A stretch of 64,000 nt of DNA from JADFWK01 sp035527895 (GCA_035527895.1 DATKZQ010000199.1:38610-102609), one strand, 5' to 3'. Shown: positions 25,834 to 35,197, numbered from the stretch's first letter. A program made the numbers and translations. The notes: generated by a model from the letters alone, not told the origin.

Positions 25834-26859
25834 CTAAACCTCGATACCAATCTGGACTGCGTTCAGAGAATAGACTTTGTCTTTATCCCCCTGAGATATG
25901 GGCAAGCCTTTCAAGAATTCCATGCATTCCTCCGCGTCCTCATAGGGATAGTCTGTACCCAGCAGGATTCTATCGATGCCCAACGCCTGATAGGTGCACA
26001 TAAAGGCTGGCTCAAAATAGTTTCCGCTGGTAGTCACAAATACGTTGTTTTTCAGATACTCGCTCGGCCTTTTCTTAAGCTGCGGCAGAGCCCCCGGATC
26101 GGCCTTGAAATGAGGCCTGACATAGGGGAAGTCAATGCGCTGCAAAATAAAGGGCAACCCCTCACCAAGATGCCCCAGAATGACCTTCAAATTCGGAAAT
26201 GCGTCAAAGACACCGCTGAGCACCAGTCGCATCATGGTCATGGCCGTTTCGACGCCGAATCCAAAGGGAGCCCCTGCCAGGGCGAACCCGTATGTCCTCA
26301 TCTGCTGGAAGCTCGGAATGGTCGGATGCAGATAAATTGGCACGTCAAGCTCCTCGGCCTTTGCAAGGATGGGCCAATAGGTCTTTTCATCCAGATAGGA
26401 ATCTCCATAATTTGAATGGGTCTTCCAACCTCTGAGACCAAGTTCCTTGACGGCGCGTTCGAGCTCACGGGCACCCTCTTGGGGTTTTTTGGGCGCAAGA
26501 GCGGCATAGCCGGTGAACCTGTCGGGATGTTTCTGAATGATCCCAGCCAGTGAATCATTTGAACTTTTGGCCAAGGCTTCACCTATTTCGGGGTCCAGAT
26601 GCTCAAAACCCGGGGCGGTCAGGGTGAGTATCTGAACAGCAACGCCCGCGGCATCCATGTTTTTCAGCCGCTTTTCCCCCACATCGAGAAGTCCGCCTAA
26701 AAGAACATCGGTAAAGGGCTCACTCACATCAGCGGTAAAATACATTCTGCGGGTCTTTGCCGCTTTATCCTCAACAAGCCTAGGGTAACCTTTGTTCCGA
26801 TAAAGCGCGTCAACCCATTCTTCGGTTACGAAATGGGCTTCAAAATCAATCTTTTTCAT
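25834..26859 (-). CDS. Amidohydrolase-2 family, candidate non-oxidative aromatic acid decarboxylase (copy A)
   Basis: A 341-residue TIM-barrel protein of amidohydrolase family 2 (ACMSD / gamma-resorcylate decarboxylase group). Metal-site residues are visible: FEAHF at the N-terminus, YLHP mid-protein, ILGHLGEGLPF and LLGTDYPYED near the end. Members remove CO2 from hydroxybenzoates such as gamma-resorcylate or 5-carboxyvanillate. It lies 15 bases after copy B and upstream of dctQ/dctM. With transhydroxylases nearby, decarboxylation of a trihydroxy- or dihydroxybenzoate is a sensible hypothesis, but other hydrolytic or decarboxylating roles are possible. Confidence 0.85.
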   Translation of the reverse strand: MKKIDFEAHFVTEEWVDALYRNKGYPRLVEDKAAKTRRMYFTADVSEPFTDVLLGGLLDVGEKRLKNMDAAGVAVQILTLTAPGFEHLDPEIGEALAKSSNDSLAGIIQKHPDRFTGYAALAPKKPQEGARELERAVKELGLRGWKTHSNYGDSYLDEKTYWPILAKAEELDVPIYLHPTIPSFQQMRTYGFALAGAPFGFGVETAMTMMRLVLSGVFDAFPNLKVILGHLGEGLPFILQRIDFPYVRPHFKADPGALPQLKKRPSEYLKNNVFVTTSGNYFEPAFMCTYQALGIDRILLGTDYPYEDAEECMEFLKGLPISQGDKDKVYSLNAVQIGIEV

Positions 26860-26873
26860 CTCAGTTGCTCCCG

Positions 26874-27896
26874 CTACACATGGATGCCTAGTTGGTCTGC
26901 ATTCCCATAATAGATCTTATCCTTCTCCTCCTTTGGTATGGATAACCCCTCCAGAAATCGAATGCATTCATTCGGATCCTCATAGGGGTAGTCTGTGCCG
27001 AGAAGGATTCTCTCTATGCCCATTGCCTCATATGTACACATAAAGGCAGGCTCGTAGTAGTTTCCGCTGGTCGTAACGAACACATTGTTCTTGAAATAGT
27101 CGCTGGGTTTTTTATTAAGCTTGGGCCTGGCATTGGGATCGAACCAGGGTATGACATAGGGGTAGTCCATTCTTGCAAGAAGAAAAGGTAAACCATCACC
27201 AAGATGTCCAAGAATGACCTTTAATCCCGGATACCTGTCAAATACACCGCTCAGGACAAGACGCATCATGCAAATGGCCGTTTCAACTCCGAATCCAAAG
27301 GGTGCGCCGGATAGAGCCCAGCCGTAATCTGTTTTTAGTTGTGGGATGGCAGGGAAGGAGGGATGAAGATAGACCGGCACATTGAGTTTCTCAGCCCTCT
27401 CAAATATGGGCCAGTATCTCTTTTCATCCAGGTAGTTCTCGCCGTAATTGGAATGGGTCTTCCAGCCTTTGAGATCAAGCTCCTTTACAGCCCTCTCTAG
27501 CTCATCAGCAGCCTCCTCCGGGCTCTGAGGCGCAAGGGCCGCAAATCCCAGAAACCTATCAGGATATTTTCTGACCACATCAGCAAGGGCATCATTGACG
27601 TTCCTCGCGAGAGCTGTACCGGTCGAAGCATCCATCAGTTCAACGCCGGGGATGGTCAGAGAGAGCACCTGCAGATCAACCCCGTTATCATCCATGACCT
27701 TCAACCTGCCTTCCCCCAGGTCAAGCAGCTTATTGAGGAGGATATCCCCAATGGGTTCCACATCATCAGGAGACCACTGAACGCGGCATTGCGCTGTTTT
27801 TTCATCCCTCACGTAACGAGGATATCCCTTGTTTTCAAACATCATGGTCACCCATTCATCCGTTACAAAATGGGCCTCAAAATCAATTTTCTTCAT
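26874..27896 (-). CDS. Amidohydrolase-2 family, candidate non-oxidative aromatic acid decarboxylase (copy B)
   Basis: A 340-residue close paralogue of the next gene (copy A) with the same start (MKKIDFEAHFVTDEW), YLHP, VILGHLGDGLPF and LLGTDYPYED motifs. The two copies are similar along their whole length, so they arose by tandem duplication and may act on related acids or as a hetero-oligomer. It lies between the TRAP binding protein and copy A. Ribosome site AGGAGG precedes ATG 27896. Confidence 0.85.
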   Translation of the reverse strand: MKKIDFEAHFVTDEWVTMMFENKGYPRYVRDEKTAQCRVQWSPDDVEPIGDILLNKLLDLGEGRLKVMDDNGVDLQVLSLTIPGVELMDASTGTALARNVNDALADVVRKYPDRFLGFAALAPQSPEEAADELERAVKELDLKGWKTHSNYGENYLDEKRYWPIFERAEKLNVPVYLHPSFPAIPQLKTDYGWALSGAPFGFGVETAICMMRLVLSGVFDRYPGLKVILGHLGDGLPFLLARMDYPYVIPWFDPNARPKLNKKPSDYFKNNVFVTTSGNYYEPAFMCTYEAMGIERILLGTDYPYEDPNECIRFLEGLSIPKEEKDKIYYGNADQLGIHV

Positions 27897-28066
27897 GTAT
27901 AGTTCCTCCTTACATCCTCATTCACTGAACCTGAAGCACGCTCAGGAAATTGCAGGCACGGAAATAGCGCCCGAAATCGCGCGTACAAAAAGTATCGCGC
28001 TTCCTGGATCTGAATCTAGAACAACGCCTCTGTCTATCCTTGTTTTCTGGTTTTGCTTGGTTCTTT

Positions 28067-28100
28067 CTCTGGAGGGAACCTATCTCTGGCTCCTCCAGAG
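28067..28100 (-). terminator. Hairpin just after the TRAP binding-protein gene
   Basis: CTCTGGAGG (28067-28075) and CCTCCAGAG (28092-28100) form a perfect 9-bp stem 8 bases after the dctP stop on the minus strand. There is no strong U-run, so it may act mainly to stabilise the abundant binding-protein mRNA or attenuate downstream expression. Confidence 0.45.
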
Positions 28101-28107
28101 CGTGGGC

Positions 28108-29124
28108 TTATCTGTCTCTAAAATCCCCCAAAATATCCATGAATTGACTGCCGATCTCACCGGATACTTTTCTTACTTCAGGATATAATGAATATGTATC
28201 CTTTAAATAGCGGCTCTTCTCCTCGGGAGTCAGCTGATAGATCTTTGCTCCCTTAGAGACCATGTCCTTCTTTATGTTTTCATAGTACTTCAGGGTTTCG
28301 TGGAAGATCCATGGCTTTATTTCCTGCACGGCTGCAGTAAATATCTCCTGATCGGCCTTGGTCATGGCATTCCATTTTTTGAGATTCATTGTCACATTTT
28401 CTATGTTGTTGCTAAAGCCCGAATCCATTATATAGGGGCCAACCTCATAGAGCTTCAGGCCGTAAACAATATCGTAGATCAGCATGTACCCATCGATAAC
28501 GCCCCTCTGAAGGGCAAGATACACTTCGCTCGGCGGCATGAACACGGGGCTCGCCCCCCACATTTTCGCTAATGTCGATTGCCAGCGACCGGCGAGTCGC
28601 ATCTTTTGCCCCTTCCAGTCCTCCGGCCGCTTCAGGAATTTGGTTTTGTGAGGGAAAATAGTGCTGCCGGGTAGCTGGATTACAACATGGTGGACACCCT
28701 TTCCCTCAAAGAGCTTGGTCAAAAGTGGCTCGACGGTCTCTTGCATCTCCAAGAACCTGTTGATCTCATACGCTCCATAGATCTCGAAGATGCTGAGCTC
28801 AGGAATCTTGCCGGTTACAAAGGATACGGGGCCGGTGGAGATATCGGCAATTCCCCTGGCAACGGCATCGACATATTGAGGTTTTGTGATAAGGGATCCA
28901 CCGTAGAAATACTTAAACTCGATCCTTCCATTGGTTCTCTCTCCAACCATGTCTCCCAGGCGCTTGATTGCCCTAGCCTTCATGTCCCCCGGGGGATTGT
29001 CAATCCCACACTTCAGGATCATGGGGTCTTCCTTACTGTAAGCGAATGCCGATCCCGAAAATGCCAGCGTCACACACACAGCACCGGCAACCAGCAATGC
29101 CGCAACATAACCTTTTCTTCTCAT
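28108..29124 (-). CDS. dctP: TRAP transporter substrate-binding protein (DctP)
   Basis: A 338-residue periplasmic binding protein with a Sec signal peptide (AALLVAGAVCVTLAFSGSAFA) and the DctP fold. The segment GQKMRLAGRWQSTLAKMWGA carries the Arg that binds a substrate carboxylate in this family, and LQRGVIDGY is the hinge-region signature. It belongs with dctQ/dctM at 23.9-25.7 kb. GAGGA-rich ribosome site before ATG 29124. Likely ligand is an aromatic or other organic acid, given the adjacent decarboxylase-type genes. Confidence 0.9.
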   Translation of the reverse strand: MRRKGYVAALLVAGAVCVTLAFSGSAFAYSKEDPMILKCGIDNPPGDMKARAIKRLGDMVGERTNGRIEFKYFYGGSLITKPQYVDAVARGIADISTGPVSFVTGKIPELSIFEIYGAYEINRFLEMQETVEPLLTKLFEGKGVHHVVIQLPGSTIFPHKTKFLKRPEDWKGQKMRLAGRWQSTLAKMWGASPVFMPPSEVYLALQRGVIDGYMLIYDIVYGLKLYEVGPYIMDSGFSNNIENVTMNLKKWNAMTKADQEIFTAAVQEIKPWIFHETLKYYENIKKDMVSKGAKIYQLTPEEKSRYLKDTYSLYPEVRKVSGEIGSQFMDILGDFRDR

Positions 29125-29204
29125 CTCGTTTCCTCCTTTTGTTAAGGGTTACAAGCTTAAGGTCTCCCAAGCCTTGTTGTTTGTTTACCAAGCCTTACCG
29201 TGGC

Positions 29205-30161
29205 TCAACGGATCTTCAAAAGCCTCTTGGCATTTTCACCTAAAATCTTCTCTTTCTCCTCCGGGGGGATATACATCGACTTGACACCGGCAAGATTCTC
29301 CCTAATGAAATCCTCGCCGGCCTCCGCTCCAAATGGATAGTCCGAGCCATAAACCATCCGATCGGCACCAAAAAACGCATACCCGCAGGGAAAGGCGCCC
29401 AACGTTCCATCCACAGCAGTATCTCCGTAGATATTGCCCCAATATTCAGAAATGTGCCTCGGCAGCTTATCGCTCAGGAAATTGTTGAAATTCTGCTCGA
29501 TTCTCCGCACAAAGAACGGGATATAGTTCCCCAGATGGTGGGTCACGAGCTTCATGGTGGGGAACCGATCGATGACCCCTCCGAAAATAAGCCTCCAAAC
29601 CGCCTGGGTGCTATCGTAGTCCCACCCGAACACGTGCAGGAATCGCCAGGCATTCTCCATATCCATCAAGGGGGAGCACTCCCAGTGCGTGCCATGCAGG
29701 AGTATTGGCAGGTCGTGCTCGACCACTTTCTCATAGAAGGGAAAGAACTCGGCAGAATCCAGTCCCTTTCCGTTTTGACTCGTTGAGATGGTGACGCCAC
29801 GGCAGTCCAGTTCATTGAGACACCGTTCAAGCTCCTCCATGGTGCTCTTCATATCCACAAGATGAAAGATACAGATGTTCACGAACTTGTCGGGGTATGC
29901 CTTGCACAGGGCGTAGTTGTCTTGATTAGATAACCGGCATACCTCAGTGGCATCTTCATCAGTGAGGCCAAGAAGGACGGGCGTTGTTTGGCAAAGTGCC
30001 TGTACATCAATCCCGTACTTTTCCATGAGCGCCAGTCGAACTTCGGGATCTGCATTTTCCGTAGGATACGGGAATTCCTTGCCTTCTCCGTAGTATTTGG
30101 CCTTCTCCATCACCGTGCCCACCGATTCCGATATGAGGTGACTAAATATATCGATGATCAT
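29205..30161 (-). CDS. Amidohydrolase-2 family protein (ACMSD-like), third member
   Basis: A 318-residue member of amidohydrolase family 2, more distant from copies A and B. Metal-binding elements are MIIDIFSHL at the start, ILLHGTHWE, LVTHHLGNYIPF and VYGSDYPFG. Substrate unknown; decarboxylation or hydrolysis of an aromatic or ring-opened acid is likely for the family. It precedes dctP by 80 bases and follows the MoaD-like gene, probably as part of one transcription unit. Confidence 0.82.
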   Translation of the reverse strand: MIIDIFSHLISESVGTVMEKAKYYGEGKEFPYPTENADPEVRLALMEKYGIDVQALCQTTPVLLGLTDEDATEVCRLSNQDNYALCKAYPDKFVNICIFHLVDMKSTMEELERCLNELDCRGVTISTSQNGKGLDSAEFFPFYEKVVEHDLPILLHGTHWECSPLMDMENAWRFLHVFGWDYDSTQAVWRLIFGGVIDRFPTMKLVTHHLGNYIPFFVRRIEQNFNNFLSDKLPRHISEYWGNIYGDTAVDGTLGAFPCGYAFFGADRMVYGSDYPFGAEAGEDFIRENLAGVKSMYIPPEEKEKILGENAKRLLKIR

Positions 30162-30310
30162 CGTATTTTTCCTCCCGCTTCAGATTTCTTCAAAATAACC
30201 GCCCTTAGCGGCCCAAAACCCTTTGCCCGATCCACTTAGCATTCTGGAAACAATCCTTATCCTTATTCAACCGCCTTCTGCCGAAACCTCATCCCGTCAG
30301 ATCCCATACC

Positions 30311-30340
30311 AGGCCTCCACGCCCTATCCGCCGGAGGCCT
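30311..30340 (-). other. Hairpin after the MoaD-like gene
   Basis: AGGCCTCC (30311-30318) and GGAGGCCT (30333-30340) form an 8-bp perfect stem ten bases after the MoaD-like stop on the minus strand, without a U-run. Possible mRNA end or processing signal. Confidence 0.35.
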
Positions 30341-30349
30341 AAACCCTGT

Positions 30350-30640
30350 CTACCCGCCACCCACAAGCGCAATTATAAGGATCTCATCTCCATCCTGGAG
30401 TACCGTCTCCATACCATCGAGGAACCCAATGTCCTGACCGTTGATCATTAATCGGACATGCGGAAGAGGGCTGGCACTACCCGGGTGAAACAAATAGAAG
30501 GCAATTTTTTCTCCCCAGGTATCGACCATCCAGGAAAGTAGCGCCTCCAGAGTGCTTCCCTGTGGAAGGGAAACCTCAAGCTCTCTCTGACCGACGATTT
30601 TTTTTAATACCGGGGTTGTGTGAATCTTGACCCCAATCAC
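30350..30640 (-). CDS. MoaD/ThiS-like sulfur-carrier protein
   Basis: A 96-residue ubiquitin-like protein ending in the functional Gly-Gly tail (LIIALVGGG). MoaD-type proteins donate sulfur to molybdopterin; copies beside AOR genes are thought to serve the tungsten cofactor. GTG start at 30640. Directly upstream lies a decayed AOR 3' end, and a broken second copy of this same gene follows the intact AOR at 33.0 kb. So this MoaD probably remains to serve the window's AORs. Confidence 0.85.
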   Translation of the reverse strand: MIGVKIHTTPVLKKIVGQRELEVSLPQGSTLEALLSWMVDTWGEKIAFYLFHPGSASPLPHVRLMINGQDIGFLDGMETVLQDGDEILIIALVGGG

Positions 30641-30663
30641 CGCGAGACCTTACTCTCTAAACG

Positions 30664-30802
30664 CCTAAAACCGGTCAGATGCATTTCCAAGGCCGAACTC
30701 CATAAGTTCATCTCCGGTGGGAATGCCGGAAATGACATCCCAGCCCCTAACCGCATACTATTCGTCCAGCCCTTGTTTGAGATCTTCTCCGCCAATGCTT
30801 GG
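30664..30802 (-). pseudogene. 3'-terminal fragment of an AOR gene
   Basis: Reading leftwards, GGEDLKQGLDE, an in-frame stop, then YAVRGWDVISGIPTGDEL and a TAG at 30664 reproduce the last 45 residues of the intact AOR at 33062-34936 (DDLKQMLDEYYTVRGWDLDSGIPTREKLEELGLG). Everything upstream is lost. It stands just before the intact MoaD-like gene, the same order as in the intact AOR region. Confidence 0.85.
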
Positions 30803-31051
30803 CAAAAGGAACTTACATGGAACCAGTATTCATACATTTTTGGCCAAACGCCTTCCATATGCTATAGGAATATTTTTACTAAGAAGGCAAAGCTACTCTC
30901 CACCTGCCAGCCAATATGCGAGACTCCACCTTAGACGATTACCGGGCGGCAATTCCACGCCCTTGTTTAGTGGCAGGGAAGGCTGGAGTGTCGATTCTTC
31001 ATTAGAAAGCTACAGGATGATCATGGCCCTCTCAAAGTTCTGCCCCAAGAG

Positions 31052-31639
31052 CTATCGGCCGATTGTCTCTTTAGCGTATAACTCGGGCAGCAGATCGGCA
31101 AGAGTGCCCATTTCTTCAATGCAATGTTGCATGAGCGCTCTACCGAACTCCTCGGGGGCATCGAAAAGCCAGAATCGGCTCCGCATTTCACAGCCAAAAT
31201 CGGTATCGCGGACAAAATGGATCAGGTAGCCCAATTGTTTGTCCTCTTCAAGCAATCCGACATCTCCACAGACAGCAGCTCCAACCTTGGCCTCTTCGAA
31301 CCGTGATGTGTCGAAAAAATCAGACGGTTCCCGGAATGTAATTTTTAATTTGACAAGCTCTCCACCCACGTATTCGTGGACGAGATGGCTTGCACCAATA
31401 TAGTGACCAGGTCTCCAGTGCTCGTCCCAGTCTCCGATTATGTGGTCTTTAGGATGCCACATTTTGTATTTTTCCGTATCCCCGGCATATCCAAACCACC
31501 AGTCGACCATTTTTCCAGCGCACTTGGGCATCCGGGTTAGAACGGCTATATATATTTGGTTGTTTGGTAGACGCATGTAGCCGGTCTCTGTTGGCAAATA
31601 CCCTGGTTTCAAAAGTTCATTTACATCCTCCAGTATCAT
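31052..31639 (-). CDS. PhlG-like protein (2,4-diacetylphloroglucinol hydrolase family)
   Basis: A 195-residue protein resembling the DAPG hydrolase (PhlG) domain family (PF18089). The family hallmark is the stretch MVDWWFGYAGDTEKYKMWHP, followed by HYIGASHLVHEYVGG and LKITFREPSDFF, with downstream His and Glu residues that in PhlG help bind zinc. PhlG cleaves a C-C bond between an acetyl group and the phloroglucinol ring. ATG 31639 with GAGGAGG is preferred over an ATG five codons earlier. Placement near phloroglucinol-route genes makes removal of an acyl group from an acylphloroglucinol attractive, but the true substrate is unknown. Confidence 0.78.
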   Translation of the reverse strand: MILEDVNELLKPGYLPTETGYMRLPNNQIYIAVLTRMPKCAGKMVDWWFGYAGDTEKYKMWHPKDHIIGDWDEHWRPGHYIGASHLVHEYVGGELVKLKITFREPSDFFDTSRFEEAKVGAAVCGDVGLLEEDKQLGYLIHFVRDTDFGCEMRSRFWLFDAPEEFGRALMQHCIEEMGTLADLLPELYAKETIGR

Positions 31640-31808
31640 GGTTTTCCTCCTCATTTTATCGATTATGGTCCCCCGTTCTGTTCCTTACATGGTGCACTCC
31701 CGAACACTCTTGTCTGTAACTATAGACTATAACTAGTCAAACACAAATTTCGTCAAAAACTAAACATCCGCCACTCTTGACTCTGGATAAAAAAGTTGAG
31801 CAGAAAAG

Positions 31809-32561
31809 TCAGAAACTGTCATTTCCCGAAACAGCCCTCAAAAATTCATCAGTTGTGATAACCCACCCCAAAAGTGTCTCAACATTCCAGAGTGTAGCTT
31901 CTTGCGTTATTGGCGGGCCAGCATTGTTAACCGCATCTGATACAATGATTGGCCAATAATCCAAAAAAAACCCGTCTCTTAGAGTTGATTCAACGCAAAC
32001 ATTCGTTGCAACACCGGTATAGATGCAATATTTTATGTTATAGGTTTTCAATATAACATCAAGATTCGTTCCAGCAAAACCGCTATATCGTTGTTTCCTG
32101 ACTAGTATGTCCCCAGGCTGTATTTCCAACTCTTTACAAATCTCTTCGTCCCAAGATCCTTTGGTAACAAACTTTCCCCAATATCTGGGATTACTTCTCA
32201 TCATCACGAGACCTAATTCTTTATGCCAATTTGGAGATTCGGGGCCCCCACTATTGGAGTAATCAGGTTCGTAACTCATTTTTAGAAATACAATCTTACA
32301 GCCTGCTTCTCGTGCTGTATCGATGATTTTTGTATTATTCTCGATCACACCTCTGGCAGCAGATATGTCCCACCCAAAGGTATCGAACATTCCATCCTTG
32401 CTCACGAACGCATTCTGCATATCAACCACAATCACAGCCGTCCTGTGCAGATCTATTTCAATTGGTTCCGGTCTTGCTCCTAAGGTGGCGAATTTTCCGG
32501 GCCTCATAAATCCCTTTGGTTCCTGGCCCGCTAAAGGCATTGAACCTTTATTGCTTTGCAT
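31809..32561 (-). CDS. Isochorismatase-family cysteine hydrolase
   Basis: A 250-residue amidase-type hydrolase of the isochorismatase superfamily, closest in layout to ureidoacrylate amidohydrolase RutB. Catalytic residues are the Asp of IVVDMQNAF, Lys of LVRKQRYSGF and Cys of GVATNVCVESTLRDG. The start is uncertain. ATG 32561 has AAGGGG at good distance, while the frame continues upstream to a TTG at 32672, and MRPG (codon 20) would also fit the family. It lies between the AOR/MoaD remnant and the PhlG-like gene. Function is probably hydrolysis of an amide or carbamate intermediate, but this cannot be fixed. Confidence 0.8.
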   Translation of the reverse strand: MQSNKGSMPLAGQEPKGFMRPGKFATLGARPEPIEIDLHRTAVIVVDMQNAFVSKDGMFDTFGWDISAARGVIENNTKIIDTAREAGCKIVFLKMSYEPDYSNSGGPESPNWHKELGLVMMRSNPRYWGKFVTKGSWDEEICKELEIQPGDILVRKQRYSGFAGTNLDVILKTYNIKYCIYTGVATNVCVESTLRDGFFLDYWPIIVSDAVNNAGPPITQEATLWNVETLLGWVITTDEFLRAVSGNDSF

Positions 32562-32729
32562 TAGACACACCCCTTGATGATGAGGATTTCCCTGAAAATA
32601 CTCGTTCAACATCAAGCCCTTGATGTTGTCTGCGGTTACTGGGAAATTGTGAAGTAATTTGATTCTCTCCAATAATTAGATGCAGACTATTTTGTGCCAC
32701 CCTAATAACCACTTTTCAACAATTCGGCC

Positions 32730-33040
32730 ATAGGGGGAAGCATGAGGGTCTTATCTCCATCCTGGAGTACCGTCTCTATACCATCGAGGAGCCCTATGTC
32801 CTGACCGTTGATCATTAATCGGATATGCGGAAGAGGGATGGCACTACCCCGGTAAAGCAAACAATCCTCGCCCAAAGGACGTGGTTTTACAAGTTAGAAT
32901 AGATATGAGGAAATTTTCCCCCAGGTATCGACCATCCAGGAAAGTAACGCCTCCCGAGTGCTTCCCAGTGGAAGGGGAAACCTCGATCTCCCTCTGGCCG
33001 ACGGTTTTTTCATGCTGAGATACTGCCAATCCTGACCCTG
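32730..33040 (-). pseudogene. Decayed second copy of the MoaD-like gene
   Basis: DNA here closely repeats the intact MoaD-like gene at 30350-30640 (for example TGACCGTTGATCATTAATCG in both). An insertion of about 60 bases near 32855-32915, frame breaks and loss of the Gly-Gly end destroy it. Fragments such as VGQREIEVS and HIRLMINGQDIGLLDGIET remain readable in different frames. It follows the intact AOR in the position where a functional MoaD would be expected. Confidence 0.8.
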
Positions 33041-33061
33041 ATCACGGTGAGTCCTCACTAT

Positions 33062-34936
33062 CTATAACCCTAACTGGTCAGACACATACCCAAGGCCGAG
33101 CTCCTCAAGTTTTTCTCGGGTGGGAATACCGGAATCAAGATCCCAGCCCCTAACCGTGTAGTATTCGTCCAGCATCTGTTTGAGATCGTCTATGCTGATG
33201 AAATGACCTTTGGAGGCGCCGCTCCGCAAAGGCTCCTTCATCAGTCTCTCTGGCAATGTATCGTCTGCCCTGCTAAACCCTTCTCGAACATTAAAGGCCC
33301 TGGCCAAATTATTTATCCGCTCACCAACCTTTTCGATCTCCTCGGGTGTGTAGCTAAGCCCTGTAACAGCCTCCATTAAAGCCGCTGTATTTTGGGTAGC
33401 AAAATGGGCAACGGCCATGTCCAGAAGAAAGACACACATGGTAGGACAGTCGGCTGTAGCCGTCCGTACATCCTGGTTCCACTTGGTAAGTTTACCTTTG
33501 CCTTCCGTGGCGAACCTGTCCACTGGATAGGGAGTGGGAATCCCGAAAATTTCCTGAAAGGCGTAGCCCCTGTTGTGGTCGGCGCCGGTAAAGGCCGTGG
33601 CATAATTCAACCCGTGGGCCTTGGCACCGCGGACATCATAGCCGGGGAGCTCCAGGCCCTTCACGTGTAAAGCGTATTTGTTTGCCCCTTTACCTATCTT
33701 CTCAGCCGCAACCTTAACACCATCGGCAAGGAGGTCTCCAATCCCCTCCCGGAAGGCCATCAGCCGGAGCAGGGTTACCATAGCCTGGTGGTTGCCAAAG
33801 TTGAGCTTTAGGCCACCGGTGTCGGAGGTCCCCAGGATTCCCTTCTCAAACAACTCCATGGCAAAGCCGATGGTTACCCCTGCCGATATGGTGTCTAACC
33901 CCAGTTCGTCGGCGAGCCGGTCCGCGGCAATAATGGCATCCATGTTGTCAACGCCTGTCTGTCCACCAAAGGAGTACATGGTCTCAAATTCCGGACCTTC
34001 AGCTAAGATGCCAGTGTAAGGCTCTGTACGGGCCAGTTTTAACTGGCTGCATCCAACGGGGCATCCATAGCAAAATTCCCTGCCAACATTCCGGGTCTCA
34101 AGGGCCTCCGCCCCGATTTGCTCTACAGGGGTGAACTCACCCGTAGCTGACCAGTTCTTGGCGGGAAATATCCCCAGGGCACAAGTATTGTCCACATTTG
34201 AGGGAGTGCCAGTTTTTGAGAATTCAGGATAGAGCACAGCGCTTTCTTTCATCGCTGCTTTCATCTTCCTGCTTGCAGTCTTAAATTTTTCTTTCGAAGC
34301 CACGCTAATGGAGCCGGTGCCCCGTACTGCTATTGCCTTAAGGTTTTTGGACCCCATCACCGCACCAAGTCCCTTACGCCCTGCAGCCCTCATCTCATTA
34401 ATGATACAGGCGATTCTGCTCAGGTTTTCGCCTGCAGGCCCTATGCAGGCAATCCGTACATTCTGGTCCTTTAGCTCGTTCTTGATGATCTGCTGGCAGT
34501 CTGTGGTTTTTAGACCCCATAAACTGCGTGCGTCACGAAAACGAATTTCACCATTCTTAATCCAGATATAGGTGGGCTTTTCGGCCTTGCCCTCAATGAT
34601 CAAGGCATCATACCCGGCGAACTTCAATTCCGCAGGAAAATGCCCTCCGGTGAGGGCAACACCAACCGCATTTGTCAAGGGAGATTTGCCGGTAACGGCC
34701 ATCCGGCTGGCACAGGGCACGGAAGTACCCGAAAAAGGGCCCACAGCGAAAATCAGTCTGTTCTCTGGTCCCAAGGGGTCAGTACCTTTCGGAACCTCAT
34801 CAAACAGATACTTAATGCCAAATCCTGCGCCGCCGATATAATCCCTGGCAACTTCGAGGGTCAATTCTTCTTCCCTGGCGGTCTTATCGGTAAGATTAAT
34901 TCGCATAATTTTCCCCGTATATCCGCCGTCAAACAT
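33062..34936 (-). CDS. Aldehyde:ferredoxin oxidoreductase family protein (AOR 1)
   Basis: A 624-residue tungstopterin enzyme of the AOR family. N-terminal motif MFDGGYTGKIMRINLT and the cofactor loops GPFSGTSVPCASRMAVTGKSP and CIGPAGENLSRIACI are typical. The [4Fe-4S] ligands are CYGCPVGC and the Cys of DCPTMC, and DELGLDTISAGV is the cofactor-binding turn. Family members oxidise aldehydes with ferredoxin, and relatives such as BamB reduce benzoyl-CoA rings. Neighbouring genes for polyhydroxyaromatics leave either role open. AGGAGG-like site before ATG 34936. Confidence 0.92.
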   Translation of the reverse strand: MFDGGYTGKIMRINLTDKTAREEELTLEVARDYIGGAGFGIKYLFDEVPKGTDPLGPENRLIFAVGPFSGTSVPCASRMAVTGKSPLTNAVGVALTGGHFPAELKFAGYDALIIEGKAEKPTYIWIKNGEIRFRDARSLWGLKTTDCQQIIKNELKDQNVRIACIGPAGENLSRIACIINEMRAAGRKGLGAVMGSKNLKAIAVRGTGSISVASKEKFKTASRKMKAAMKESAVLYPEFSKTGTPSNVDNTCALGIFPAKNWSATGEFTPVEQIGAEALETRNVGREFCYGCPVGCSQLKLARTEPYTGILAEGPEFETMYSFGGQTGVDNMDAIIAADRLADELGLDTISAGVTIGFAMELFEKGILGTSDTGGLKLNFGNHQAMVTLLRLMAFREGIGDLLADGVKVAAEKIGKGANKYALHVKGLELPGYDVRGAKAHGLNYATAFTGADHNRGYAFQEIFGIPTPYPVDRFATEGKGKLTKWNQDVRTATADCPTMCVFLLDMAVAHFATQNTAALMEAVTGLSYTPEEIEKVGERINNLARAFNVREGFSRADDTLPERLMKEPLRSGASKGHFISIDDLKQMLDEYYTVRGWDLDSGIPTREKLEELGLGYVSDQLGL

Positions 34937-35197
34937 CTCTTACCTCCTTTTTGACCTCACAGGTGTTGCTCAGTGCTATAAAGCAAACGTCCTTTACTTG
35001 ATTCGCCAGGCATGCGCCACCTTTTGCGGAAGCGAACTACATCATCCTCATTAAAGGCTCTTAAAATAACATTTGAATGAGCCCCTGCCCTGCGGAGCAT
35101 CCTGTCATTGATACTCTGAACGCAGGTTTTGTCCAATGCCAAGATTCAAAAAAATTCTCTCATTTGAAAGGTATCCGGAAAACGACTTTATTCGAAT

